The notes under the pieces were generated by a model that saw only the letters and a program-made list of their open reading frames with translations, was not told the origin of the DNA and did no database searches. Position numbers and translations under genes: made by a program. Below are positions 40,690-49,216 of a DNA stretch of 64,000 bases, piece after piece. The first letter of the stretch is position 1. Every line of letters starts with the position of its first letter. This stretch comes from Chthonobacter albigriseus (GTDB lineage Bacteria; Pseudomonadota; Alphaproteobacteria; Rhizobiales; Pleomorphomonadaceae). The stretch covers positions 186,001-250,000 of the forward strand of contig NZ_JACDIT010000006.1 of the NCBI RefSeq assembly GCF_013839445.1, given 5' to 3'.

Positions 40690-40897
40690 AGTCGTGGCGG
40701 CAGATGCTGGGTCGTCGGGCTCAGCTGTTGCACGATCGTGCAGTTCCCTCCGTCCGCGGTCAAGTCCTCGCGCCGCCGGCCGCCGTCTCCGGATGGTGCC
40801 GGGGAACATAACAGCCCGGTGGCTGTTGGCTTCCCAAGTGACGGCCCGGCCGCGGTTTTTGCGAGCCGGCCGCCTCAGGCATCGAGGAGTGACAGCC

Positions 40898-41995
40898 ATG
40901 GGCCAGTACGACACGCCCGCCCAGACGCCGAAGGCCGGTGGGCCTTCACCCAACCCGGGCCATCAGGGTAACGGTACAGGACAGCGCGACCTTGGCAACG
41001 ACGCGCGGCGTTTTGCCGACGAAGCCCGCCAGGGCGCGAGGCAAGCCGTGGATTCGCACCGCGAAACCGGCGCGGCCGCCGTCGACAGCGTCGCCAAGGC
41101 GGTCCGCACCGCCGCCGACCAGCTCGACAAGGACTCCCCGGAGATCGCGCGCTACACCCGCGAAGCCGCCACGATGGCGGAGAACGTTTCCGAGGCGATC
41201 CGCACCCGCAGCATCGGCGACGTGATCCGCGGCGCCGACGATTTCGCCCGCCGCGAACCGGTCGCCTTCTTCGGCGCCGCCCTTGTCGCCGGTTTCGCGG
41301 TCGCCCGTTTCCTTTCCTCCTCGTCCCGCCACAGCCACGACCGGCATGGCGATGAAGTGGCAAGCGGCATGGCATCCGGCGCCGGCGATCGCACCTACCG
41401 CAGCGGCTACGGCAGCGGCTACGCGGGGCGCGAGGACATGGACGACCGCTACCGCCGCTCCGGCATGGGCAACGCGGGCTCCGGCTCATCCGCCGCGTCC
41501 GACTTCGGATCGAATGCGACGCCGCGCAGCGCCGCCTCCACCTCCGGGTCGTCGCCCGGCCCCGGCTCCACCGCATCCTCCTTCGGCGAGACCGCCAAGA
41601 CAGGCGCCATCGGTTCGTCGTCCGGCATCGGCGCGGGTTCCCGTGACCATGGCATGCCGGCCGCATCCGGCATCGGTCAGCCCGGCGGTTCGGCGTCCAC
41701 CATGCGCCGGCACGAGACGCAGCCGGCCGGAACGTCCAGCGGGACCTTGCGCCCGACGGCCGACGAGCCGGACTACGCGGCGGGCGCCGGTTCGCGCGCC
41801 GGCGGGCCACTTTCCGACGCTCCCGAGCCGCCCGAGCGCCCCGACGTGCGCAAGGGACCGGACCCCGATCCCGCGTCCGGCCGCTCCACCATCAGCGGCA
41901 GCGGCGCCACGCCCACCTCCCTGAGCAAGGGCGCCTCCACCGGCGACGGCGCGCCGTCGCTGGAGAACGGCCGCTCTTCCGATCCCGACCGCTGA
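40898..41995 (+). CDS. Low-complexity membrane protein of envelope cluster
   Basis: The 365-residue protein has a helical alanine-rich N-terminal part (about residues 30-105: DARRFADEARQGARQAVDS, VAKAVRTAADQLDKD), one membrane span (EPVAFFGAALVAGFAVARFL, about residues 119-138), and a long Gly/Ser/Ala/Pro tail that looks disordered. It resembles alphaproteobacterial 'nutrient deprivation-induced' type proteins, but I do not recognise a named family. GAGGAG precedes ATG 40898. It heads a tight operon with the holin-X-like and DUF3618 genes. Confidence 0.75.
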   Translation: MGQYDTPAQTPKAGGPSPNPGHQGNGTGQRDLGNDARRFADEARQGARQAVDSHRETGAAAVDSVAKAVRTAADQLDKDSPEIARYTREAATMAENVSEAIRTRSIGDVIRGADDFARREPVAFFGAALVAGFAVARFLSSSSRHSHDRHGDEVASGMASGAGDRTYRSGYGSGYAGREDMDDRYRRSGMGNAGSGSSAASDFGSNATPRSAASTSGSSPGPGSTASSFGETAKTGAIGSSSGIGAGSRDHGMPAASGIGQPGGSASTMRRHETQPAGTSSGTLRPTADEPDYAAGAGSRAGGPLSDAPEPPERPDVRKGPDPDPASGRSTISGSGATPTSLSKGASTGDGAPSLENGRSSDPDR

Positions 41996-42005
41996 GGACG
42001 ACCCC

Positions 42006-42398
42006 ATGGACCACAATCCCAACCGTACCGTCATCGACCTCTTCGGCGACGTGGTGGTGGAGACATCCACCCTCTTCCGCAAGGAGGTCCAGCTCGCCAA
42101 GGCGGAGATCTCCGAAAAGATCGGCCGCGTCGGCGGCGCGCTCTCCCGCGTCGGCATCGGCGCGGTCTTCATGATCGCGGCGCTCGTCATGCTCCTGCAG
42201 GCGATCGTGGAATGGCTCGCTTTCGTCGACATACCCTATCGCTGGGGTGCCCTGGCGGTCGGGCTCGTCGTCGCCATCATCGGCTACATCCTGCTCCGCA
42301 ACGGCATGAACGACGTCAGCGCCTCCAACCTGACGCCCCACCGCACCGCCGAGCAGATGCAGCGCAACGTCACGGCCGTCAGGGAGAAGGTGCGATGA
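42006..42398 (+). CDS. Holin-X-like (phage holin superfamily, chromosomal) membrane protein
   Basis: The 130-residue protein has an amphipathic N-terminus (VIDLFGDVVVETSTLFRKEVQLAKAEISEKI), two spans (GIGAVFMIAALVMLLQAIVEWLA and WGALAVGLVVAIIGYILL) and a short charged tail. This is the PF07332-type family found with DUF3618 proteins in Rhizobiales, not a phage lysis gene. It starts ten bases after the previous gene and overlaps the next by four bases (ATGA). Confidence 0.85.
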   Translation: MDHNPNRTVIDLFGDVVVETSTLFRKEVQLAKAEISEKIGRVGGALSRVGIGAVFMIAALVMLLQAIVEWLAFVDIPYRWGALAVGLVVAIIGYILLRNGMNDVSASNLTPHRTAEQMQRNVTAVREKVR

Positions 42399-43543
42399 CC
42401 AGCACGCATGACCAGAACCCCGATCGGATCGAGACCGAGGTGGAGGAGGCGCGTGCGCGCCTGACCCGCACCCTCGACGAGATCCGCGATCGGATGTCGC
42501 CCGGCCAGATCCTGGATCAGGCCCTCGACTACGCCCGCCAGTCCGGCGGCGGTGAGTTCACCCGCAACCTCGGGCGCTCCGTCCGCGACAATCCGCTGCC
42601 CCTCCTGATGATGGGCGCCGGCATGGCCTGGCTGATGGCGAGCGACCGCCGGTCCGGTGCCGCCGCCGGCCGCTATCCTGCGGCAGGCTACGCCGAGGAC
42701 CAGTACGGTAACCCCGTCGACACCTCGCCCGGCTTCGGCGAACGCGTCGGCGATGTCGCCGGTCGCGCCTCGCACGCGGCCTCCTCCGCTTACCACGGCG
42801 CGGCGGACACCGCGGGCGGCATCGCGTCCTCGGTGAAGAACGCGGCCTCCAGCGTCGCTTCGGCCGTCGGCAGTGCCGTCCACAGCGTGGGCGACGCGGC
42901 ATCGGGCGCGGCCTCCGCGGTCGGTGGCGCGGCTTCGTCGATCGGTAGCACCGCCTCTTCGGTCGGCCACCGCGCCGGCTCGATGGCAGGATCGGCCTCC
43001 TCCTACGGCCGCTCCACCGGCGAAAACCTGGCCGGCTACGGCTCGCAGGTCCGGCACGGCTGGTCGAGACTCCTCCAGGACCAGCCGCTCGTTGCCGGCG
43101 CCATCGGCCTGGCGATCGGGGCCGCGATCGGCGCGGCGCTTCCCTCCACCCGGGCGGAGGATCGCCTGATGGGCGATACGGCCGACCGGTTGAAGGACCA
43201 GGCGCGAGACACCGCCCGCAGCACCTACGGCGAAGTGCGCAGCACCGCGTCCGAAGTGGCGAGCGACGCCATGCGGACCGTCGACGAGAAGGGCCTGTCC
43301 GGCGCCAGCATCGGCGAGGCCATCGACCGGGCGGCTGAGAAGATCGGCGAGAAGACCGGCCTATCCGGGTCCGGGGACGACAAGTCGTCATCCGACGGCC
43401 GCGACAAGCCCGAGGGCGAAGCCGGTCAGCGGACCGCCTCCGCCGGCACCTCGGCCACCCCTGGCTCGTCATCCGTGAACCGGCCGACCGGCCGCCCCGC
43501 CGACGCCGTCGGCGCGACCTCCACCACGCGGACGCCGTCCTGA
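42395..43543 (+). CDS. DUF3618-domain protein with Ala/Ser-rich repeats
   Basis: The 382-residue protein has an N-terminal DUF3618 domain (IETEVEEARARLTRTLDEIRDRMSPGQILDQAL, then VRDNPLPLLMMGAGMAWLM). A repeat-like Ala/Ser/Gly stretch follows (SSVASAVGSAVHSVGDAASGAAS, about residues 145-200), and then a membrane span (LVAGAIGLAIGAAIGAAL). Such proteins recur with holin-X-like genes. The function is unknown, probably in the inner membrane. It overlaps the previous gene by four bases, so the three genes are probably co-transcribed. Confidence 0.85.
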   Translation: MTSTHDQNPDRIETEVEEARARLTRTLDEIRDRMSPGQILDQALDYARQSGGGEFTRNLGRSVRDNPLPLLMMGAGMAWLMASDRRSGAAAGRYPAAGYAEDQYGNPVDTSPGFGERVGDVAGRASHAASSAYHGAADTAGGIASSVKNAASSVASAVGSAVHSVGDAASGAASAVGGAASSIGSTASSVGHRAGSMAGSASSYGRSTGENLAGYGSQVRHGWSRLLQDQPLVAGAIGLAIGAAIGAALPSTRAEDRLMGDTADRLKDQARDTARSTYGEVRSTASEVASDAMRTVDEKGLSGASIGEAIDRAAEKIGEKTGLSGSGDDKSSSDGRDKPEGEAGQRTASAGTSATPGSSSVNRPTGRPADAVGATSTTRTPS

Positions 43544-43572
43544 ACGACCGCGTCGCGCACCCCCTTGGACGA

Positions 43573-43595
43573 GCCGCCGGAGAGCCTCCGGCGGC
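43573..43595 (+). terminator. Hairpin downstream of the DUF3618 gene
   Basis: GCCGCCGGAG (43573-43582) pairs with CTCCGGCGGC (43586-43595) around AGC. It sits 30 bases after the DUF3618 stop. No T-run follows, so termination may be Rho-assisted. Confidence 0.6.
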
Positions 43596-43811
43596 CGCCT
43601 AACCATGTCGACACCGATGATGTTGTGCGCCGACACAAAGTAAAAAGTGATCCATTTTAGGACTTGGGGTCTGCCGCAAATCGATCTATCGTGGATAAGC
43701 GCGGCCCTGAAAGGGCGTCAAAGCCCTTCGATTTCAAGAGATGGTCGCAACGGCAGCCGAATTGGCTGGCCGAACTCGCCACCGCCATGACAAGCGAGTT
43801 GGGAGACTGCG

Positions 43812-44267
43812 ATGCGTCACGAAATCTTTCCAGACGTCGTACCGACCAAAGCCCATGCTGTCGCCGAGCCGTTGACGGCCCTGACCCGCCGCGATCGTCT
43901 GCGCCGTTGGGCGACGGTGCTCGAGGCCCACACCGGCCCGGTCCGGGCCTTGCAGCGGATCGAATACCTCACCCCGGACGAGCGGCGGGCGCTGCGCGAC
44001 GAAGCCTCGCCGTTGGCGGTCGCCTTCGCCGACCCTGTGCTGCGCGCGGCGGGACTGAGGAGCGACAGCCTGGGCGATGCGGTCGGCTTCTTCGAGCTGA
44101 CCGACGAGCAGGCCCATCACCTGCTCTGCGACTGCCACTACCACGGCGCGATGACGCCCAACGGCGTTTCCGCCCGCATTCGCGCGATCGCCGACCGCCG
44201 CTCGCTCGGCGACCTCTGGACCGCGGTCCGCGGCTGGTTCGGCGGGCGGCCCGCCCGCACGGCGTGA
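43812..44267 (+). CDS. Hypothetical protein, unrecognised
   Basis: The 151-residue protein has GGGAG seven bases before ATG 43812. It includes LTRRDRLRRWATVLEAH, LQRIEYLTPDERRALR and, near residues 97-118, FFELTDEQAHHLLCDCHYHG, a His/Cys cluster (HHLLCDCHYHG) that could bind metal. The tail WTAVRGWFGG is short. I do not recognise the family. No operon partner is close: 268 bases upstream, and the next gene is convergent. Confidence 0.72.
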   Translation: MRHEIFPDVVPTKAHAVAEPLTALTRRDRLRRWATVLEAHTGPVRALQRIEYLTPDERRALRDEASPLAVAFADPVLRAAGLRSDSLGDAVGFFELTDEQAHHLLCDCHYHGAMTPNGVSARIRAIADRRSLGDLWTAVRGWFGGRPARTA

Positions 44268-44287
44268 ACAAGGCGGCAAGCGGCATG

Positions 44288-44332
44288 CCGGATCCGGGGC
44301 GTCGGGCGGTTGCGCCCTCCCGCCGGATCCGG
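44288..44332. terminator. Paired CCGGATCCGG hairpin between convergent genes
   Basis: Two copies of the self-palindrome CCGGATCCGG (44288-44297 and 44323-44332) can pair with each other around a GC-rich loop. They lie between the convergent genes at 43812 and 44347. No T-run is evident. Confidence 0.5.
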
Positions 44333-44346
44333 AGCCGCCCGCAGCC

Positions 44347-44553
44347 TCACCAGTCGCTGAGCTTCATGTCCGGGGCGTAGTCGGCTCCCTCGACCTCCTT
44401 GGAGATCGGCTGGCCGCAGATCACCCGGCCCTGGACCGGATCGAAGGTCAGCGAGCCCGGGCCGGCCAGCGACCAGCCCTTGTTGAGCGCCGCGGTGACG
44501 CGGTGGCAGAAGGCGCTGTCGTCGGGCCCGGTGATGAATCGGTAGAGCTTCAT
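44347..44553 (-). CDS. DUF1737 small protein
   Basis: The 68-residue protein begins MKLYRFITGPDDSAFCHRV and continues ALNKGWSLAGPGSLTFD and GRVICGQPISKEV. This is the compact DUF1737 domain over its whole length. The function is unknown, probably cytosolic. It is a plausible single gene with its own short promoter, convergent with the hypothetical at 43812. Confidence 0.85.
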   Translation of the reverse strand: MKLYRFITGPDDSAFCHRVTAALNKGWSLAGPGSLTFDPVQGRVICGQPISKEVEGADYAPDMKLSDW

Positions 44554-44642
44554 GGCGCTGGCGTCGGTGTCCGGCTGGAGCGTCGCGGCATCGCGACGGA
44601 ACCGCTTCTATAGCCGGCTCCGGGCCATCGCGGAAAGCCCAC

Positions 44643-45542
44643 TCAGGAGGCCGTCGCCGTCACCTCGCGCATGGCGATCGCGTCCATCAGCGTCAGCGTC
44701 CGCGCCGCCATGTCCGCGTGCAGCCGCTCCACCATCCGCCCGTCGATGCGGACGGCGCCCTTGTCGGCATTCTCCGGCACCCGGAAGGTCTCCACCACCT
44801 TCTGCGCCCAGGCGACCTCGGTCGCCGACGGGGTGAAGGTGCGGTTCGCCGTCTCGATCTGCATCGGGTGGATCAGCGTCTTGCCGTCGAAGCCCATGTC
44901 GCGCGCCGCCGCGCACTCCTCCAGGAAGCCGCGCGGATCGTCGAGATCGTTGTAGACGCCGTCGACGATGGCGATGCCGTAGGCCCGCGCGGCGGCGAGC
45001 GCCGTCATCAGCCACGGGATCATCGGCCCGCGTCCGGACACGATGCGCGCCCCCGTCTCCTTGGCGAGATCGTTGGTTCCCATCACGAAGCCGGCCAGCC
45101 GCGAGCCCTCCTCGCGGGCGTGGGCGGCGATCGCTCCCACGTTGAGGATGGCGAGCGGCGTCTCGATCATCGCCCACAGCGCCACCTTGCGCTCCGGATC
45201 GGCCCCGTCCATCACCTTGGAGATGGCCTTCAGGTCGTCCGGGCTCGACACCTTCGGCACCAGGATGCCGTCGGGCATCGCCGCCGCCGCGGCGTCGAGG
45301 TCCGACGCGCCCCAGGGCGTGTCGGCGCCGTTGATGCGGATGAAGATCTCCCGCTCGCCGTAGCCGCCGGCTGTCACCGCCTCGCTCACCTGCTGGCGCG
45401 CCTGGTCCTTGGCGTCCGGCGCCACCGCGTCCTCCAGGTCGAGGATCAGGCTGTCGGCCGGCAGGCTGCGCGCCTTGTCGAGCGCGCGGGCGTTGGAACC
45501 CGGCATGTAGAGCACGCTGCGGCGGGGTCGCACGACGGTCAT
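44643..45542 (-). CDS. HpcH/HpaI aldolase / CitE-like CoA-thioester lyase
   Basis: The 299-residue protein has the CitE/malyl-CoA-lyase TIM-barrel signatures: RRSVLYMPGSNARALDKA, DSLILDLEDAV, IRINGADTPWG, WAMIETPLAILNV (the metal-binding Glu), DGVYNDLDDPRGFL and KTLIHPMQIETAN. It may be a citrate-lyase-beta-like or malyl/citramalyl-CoA lyase; no citrate-lyase partners are nearby. ATG 45542 (MTVVRPRRSVLYMPG) is chosen over earlier in-frame ATGs, which add a non-conserved stretch. Confidence 0.92.
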   Translation of the reverse strand: MTVVRPRRSVLYMPGSNARALDKARSLPADSLILDLEDAVAPDAKDQARQQVSEAVTAGGYGEREIFIRINGADTPWGASDLDAAAAAMPDGILVPKVSSPDDLKAISKVMDGADPERKVALWAMIETPLAILNVGAIAAHAREEGSRLAGFVMGTNDLAKETGARIVSGRGPMIPWLMTALAAARAYGIAIVDGVYNDLDDPRGFLEECAAARDMGFDGKTLIHPMQIETANRTFTPSATEVAWAQKVVETFRVPENADKGAVRIDGRMVERLHADMAARTLTLMDAIAMREVTATAS

Positions 45543-45754
45543 GGGAGGCATTTCCGGATCGTTGTCTTTACTGCATTGCAACATAACGCCGCGCCGGCGG
45601 GTCGCCCATTGGCATTTCGGGGAATTCATCGTCGGACAAATGCGTCGGTTACTATTTCTTACCGCAAGGCCGGCTACGCTGCGTTTCAAGGCGATGGCCC
45701 GCTTGACTGCGGGCGTGAGGGACGGCCCCGCGGGGGTCAGACCAAGGGGGCGGA

Positions 45755-47401
45755 GTGCGGGCGCTGCGGGACATCTGGGCGCGTCGGGCGGAGACCGCGC
45801 GATCGCGGCGGTACGACCGGCTGGGCCGCAGGGCGCGCCTGCGCCGACGGATCGGCGGCGCTTTCCTCGGGCTCCTCGTCGGCGTGCCGGCCGGTGTGGC
45901 CGGCCTGAGCGCGATGACCGTGATGAACGCCAAGGCTCGGCTTTCGGATCTCACCGCCGAACTCGCCCTTGCCGTCGCCGCCGTACCGGAATCCGCCGAA
46001 CTGACCGCCGACCGTCTCTGGTCCGAGCGCGCCAACGGGCGCCTGGTCTGGATCCGCACGCATCCGGGAACCGAGCACCGACCGGACGCTGTCGGCGTCT
46101 CCGTCGGCACCGAGATCGAGTTGCCGCTCCTCGCCACAGTTCCACCGCTTGCCCACTGGACGGTCGAGACCACGGCCGCGGCGCGCCGCACCTCTCAGTC
46201 CTCCGCCTCCGCCGAAGCCGCACCCTCCCTGATGCGGCCGGCCGAGGTGATCAGTGCCGCCTACGCGGCGGTCTTCCAGACGCCCGTCGCGCTCTCTGCC
46301 GCTGATGTCGACCGCCTCGCCGATGCCGGCCTGCCGGTCGACCGCTGGCTGGCCGCGCTTGCCGACGCCCTTTCCGACGAGACCGCCACCTACGGCCAGG
46401 TCGCCGCCCGCCGCGTCCCGGCCGCCCTGCTGGTTCGCGCCGCCGCCGACGTCGCGGCCGACGGGGCGCTGCGCAACACCCTCGTCTCGCTTGCCGAAAG
46501 CCTGCACGGCTCGCCGGCCACCCTGTCCGCCGTCGACCTCGTCGAGCTCGGCTCCCACGCCGGCACGCGCGTCGGCGCTGAAATGGCGCCGCCCGCCACG
46601 TTCCGTCCGCTCGGCCTGCTCGCAGCGATGGCCCGGCGGATCGCCGCCGACGGGGCCGTGGAGGTGACTCTGGACACCGCAGACACGGCGTTGACCCGGG
46701 CGGTCGCCGAAGTTTCGATCGGCAGCCCGGAGAAACCCGTGCCCCCGTTTGCCGGAACCCGGCGCCTGCCGGCGGTGATCGAGCTCCCGTCCGGCTGGAT
46801 CGCGCTCGACGTGCAGGTCCTTGGTACGGCCCAGCCGCTGGTCGGCACCGTCACCATCCCCGTCCTGCTGGAGGTCCGCCCGGGCCGCGTCGACGCGCAG
46901 GAGCCGGACTGCCGGTTCGCACGGTCGCGCCCACTGGAACAGACGATGCGCGCGGACCCCGGCGCCGTGGTCGTCAGCTTCGGCAGTGGCGCTGGCCAGA
47001 CGTCCCCGGCGAGGATCTTCGAGGACGTCCGCGTCAAGGCCTGGGTTCTCGGTCGCAGCGAGCTGGAGTTCATGCAGCCGACCGACCTGCGCCTGGGCGG
47101 CGGCCGCACCAATCCGACCACCCGCGTCGTTCGCGAGCCGCGCGACCTGTCGGATGCCCTCGACGACCTCCTGTCCCGCGCCGATGTCCGCATCGCCGTC
47201 GGCGAGATCGCCGACGATCCTGCGAACACGCTGGAAGCCTCGCGCCTGCGCTCCGCCACCGGAGATCTGATCCGCGACGCGGGACCGCCGATCGAACGCT
47301 ACCTGCAGGGCCTCGCCGCCGCCTTCGGTCTGCCGGCGGAGGGCGTTCTCGTCGCCGCCGGCCACGTCAGCTGCCACGCCGCCGAACCGGTGGAGCCCTG
47401 A
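45755..47401 (+). CDS. Orphan membrane-anchored protein, unrecognised
   Basis: The 548-residue protein starts with GTG 45755, has an arginine-rich N-terminus (residues 1-33), one membrane span (GGAFLGLLVGVPAGVAGLSAM, about 34-54) and a long soluble part. The layout of a basic tail, one span and AELALAVAAV resembles TadG/TadE-type pilus proteins, but no diagnostic motif is present. The soluble part contains repeated AxxVAADGA-type alanine-rich helices and two cysteines (CRFARSR and VSCHAA). The function is unknown. It runs codirectionally into the RluA gene after 27 bases. Confidence 0.72.
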   Translation: MRALRDIWARRAETARSRRYDRLGRRARLRRRIGGAFLGLLVGVPAGVAGLSAMTVMNAKARLSDLTAELALAVAAVPESAELTADRLWSERANGRLVWIRTHPGTEHRPDAVGVSVGTEIELPLLATVPPLAHWTVETTAAARRTSQSSASAEAAPSLMRPAEVISAAYAAVFQTPVALSAADVDRLADAGLPVDRWLAALADALSDETATYGQVAARRVPAALLVRAAADVAADGALRNTLVSLAESLHGSPATLSAVDLVELGSHAGTRVGAEMAPPATFRPLGLLAAMARRIAADGAVEVTLDTADTALTRAVAEVSIGSPEKPVPPFAGTRRLPAVIELPSGWIALDVQVLGTAQPLVGTVTIPVLLEVRPGRVDAQEPDCRFARSRPLEQTMRADPGAVVVSFGSGAGQTSPARIFEDVRVKAWVLGRSELEFMQPTDLRLGGGRTNPTTRVVREPRDLSDALDDLLSRADVRIAVGEIADDPANTLEASRLRSATGDLIRDAGPPIERYLQGLAAAFGLPAEGVLVAAGHVSCHAAEPVEP

Positions 47402-47428
47402 GCCGCCTTCCTGTATGACGGCGGGACC

Positions 47429-48175
47429 ATGACGCCCGACGCGCTGCTTGCCCGCCTTCTCTACCGCGACGCCTTGATGCTGGTCATCGACAAGCCCGCC
47501 GGCATAGCCGTGCACGCCGGGCCGAAGGGGGGCGAGACGCTGGAGGATTTTCTCGACGCCCTCCGCTTCGGCCTGCCGCGGCGTCCGGCGCTCGCCCACC
47601 GTCTCGACAAGGACACCTCCGGCTGCCTCGTGCTCGGCCGGCACCGCCGCTCCACCGCCGAGCTCGGCGAACTCTTCGCCACGCAGAAGGTGAAGAAGAC
47701 CTACCTCGCCGTGGTCTGCGGTGTGGTCGAGGGCGACGCCGGGACGATCGAGGCCCCGCTCGCCCGTCAGAGCCACGACCGGCGATCCTGGTGGATGAAG
47801 GTCGACGACACCGGGCAGGAGGCCGTGACCGACTGGACCGTGCTCGCCCGCGGCGAGACGCTGACCATCGTCGACCTTTCCCCCCGCACCGGCCGCACCC
47901 ACCAGCTGCGCGTCCACATGGCCCACCTCGGCCACCCTATCGTCGGCGACGGCGTCTACGGCGGCGACCGCGCCCGCGGGGTGGACAAGCGCCTGCACCT
48001 TCACGCCCGCCGGGTCGAGGTGCCTCTCTACCGCAAGAAGCCGACCGTCGTGGTGGAGGCGCCCGTGCCCGACCACATGCGCCGCCTGCTCACCCGCTGC
48101 GGTTACCTTCCGACGGAGCAGCCGATGCCGGCCCCCGAGCCCGAAGCGGATGGACAATCCGGCGCCGAGGCCTGA
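47429..48175 (+). CDS. RluA-family pseudouridine synthase
   Basis: The 248-residue protein has the catalytic motif HRLDKDTSG with Asp 60, VIDKPAGIAVHAG before it, KKTYLAVVCGVVE, the RTGRTHQLRVHMAHLGHPIVGD block and the C-terminal LHLHARRVEVPLY. It isomerises uridines in rRNA or tRNA; the exact site cannot be given. The 20-residue acidic tail is unusual but harmless. The LysR gene follows after 31 bases. Confidence 0.94.
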   Translation: MTPDALLARLLYRDALMLVIDKPAGIAVHAGPKGGETLEDFLDALRFGLPRRPALAHRLDKDTSGCLVLGRHRRSTAELGELFATQKVKKTYLAVVCGVVEGDAGTIEAPLARQSHDRRSWWMKVDDTGQEAVTDWTVLARGETLTIVDLSPRTGRTHQLRVHMAHLGHPIVGDGVYGGDRARGVDKRLHLHARRVEVPLYRKKPTVVVEAPVPDHMRRLLTRCGYLPTEQPMPAPEPEADGQSGAEA

Positions 48176-48206
48176 GGATCCGGCCGGCTCCCACCACGGA
48201 CGAGAC

Positions 48207-49109
48207 ATGTCCCGCCACCTTCCGCCGCTCGTCGCCCTTCGTGCCTTCGAGGCCGTCTGCCGCCTCGGCAGCATCCGCAAGGCGGCCGACGAACTCGGCG
48301 TCGACCACGCCGTGGTGGCGCGGCACGTTCGCAACCTGGAGGCCTATCTTGGCGTCCGACTCGTCGACGGCGGTCCGCGCGGTTCCGTTCCAACCAGCGA
48401 AGGTCGCCGCTATGCCGGCCAGGTCGCACTGGCCTTCGACCTGATCGGCCAGGCGACCGACGAAGTGCGTCCGCGCGCCCGGCGCGGCGAATTCCGCATC
48501 TGGTGCGTCCCCGGCCTTGCCGTCCGCTGGCTGATGCCACGCCTCCATGCGCTTCAGGCGGTGGTTCCCGACCGCGAGATCGTGCTTCGTCCCACCGACC
48601 AGGCGCCTGATCTGACGCGCGGCGAGGCCGACCTGGAGATCCGCTTCGGCGAGCGCCCCGTGCCCGGTGTCCGCGCCGAGGCTCTGGTCGCGCCGCGCTT
48701 CTTTCCCGTCGCAAGCCCGGGCTTCCTGAAGGGCAGGGCGCCGATCGACACCGCCGCCGACCTCGCCCGCCAGCCCCTGATCCACGAGGAGAGCCGCGAG
48801 CAGTGGCGCCACTGGCTCGCCGCCGCCGGCCTCGACCCGGTGCCGCCGCTCGACGGGCCGCGGCTCTGGTACGCCAACGTCGCCATCGAGGCGGCGCTGC
48901 TCGGCCAGGGGCTCGCCCTCGTCAATCGGCTCCAGGTCGCGCCCGAACTCGCCGATGGCCGGCTGAAGGAGCTCCTCCACACCGACATCCGCATCGGCGC
49001 CTACACCCTCCAGGCGGACGCCGGCCGCTGGACGGAGCCGCTCCTGGTCCGCATCCGGCGCTGGCTGCATCAGGAGCTGAATGCGGGTGAATCTTTAGTG
49101 GTGACCTAG
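48207..49109 (+). CDS. LysR-family regulator, GcvA type
   Basis: The 300-residue protein has an N-terminal winged HTH (PLVALRAFEAVCRLGSIRKAADELGVDHAVVARHVRNLE) and a type 2 periplasmic-binding-fold effector domain (FRIWCVPGLAVRWLMPRL, ADLEIRFGE, the LGQGLALVNRL region). GcvA-type regulators respond to small metabolites. ATG 48207 (MSRHLPPLVALRAFE) is preferred over 48150. It precedes gabT in the same direction, so control of GABA catabolism is plausible but inferred. Confidence 0.92.
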   Translation: MSRHLPPLVALRAFEAVCRLGSIRKAADELGVDHAVVARHVRNLEAYLGVRLVDGGPRGSVPTSEGRRYAGQVALAFDLIGQATDEVRPRARRGEFRIWCVPGLAVRWLMPRLHALQAVVPDREIVLRPTDQAPDLTRGEADLEIRFGERPVPGVRAEALVAPRFFPVASPGFLKGRAPIDTAADLARQPLIHEESREQWRHWLAAAGLDPVPPLDGPRLWYANVAIEAALLGQGLALVNRLQVAPELADGRLKELLHTDIRIGAYTLQADAGRWTEPLLVRIRRWLHQELNAGESLVVT

Positions 49110-49216
49110 AGTCAACACAGCGGGGCCGATTTCCCGCCTTTGCAGACACGCGAACCTGCGCTTCCCTACATCACCACCGACGTGCCTGCGCGCCGTCCGA
49201 AAAGGGAGAGATCGCC

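Noticed and set aside
40685-40897. An upstream in-frame extension of the envelope gene at 40898
   Set aside because: It would translate through the promoter region and operator-like dyad, while a GAGGAG site sits just before ATG 40898.
42006-42398. The holin-like gene as evidence of a prophage
   Set aside because: It belongs to a chromosomal holin-X family coupled to DUF3618; no other phage genes, integrase or att-like repeats are present.
45737-48334. An 865-codon open frame on the minus strand
   Set aside because: It covers the coding strands of three supported genes (the orphan, RluA synthase, LysR), is rich in Arg, Gly and Ala and matches no family; it is a codon-position shadow of high-GC DNA.
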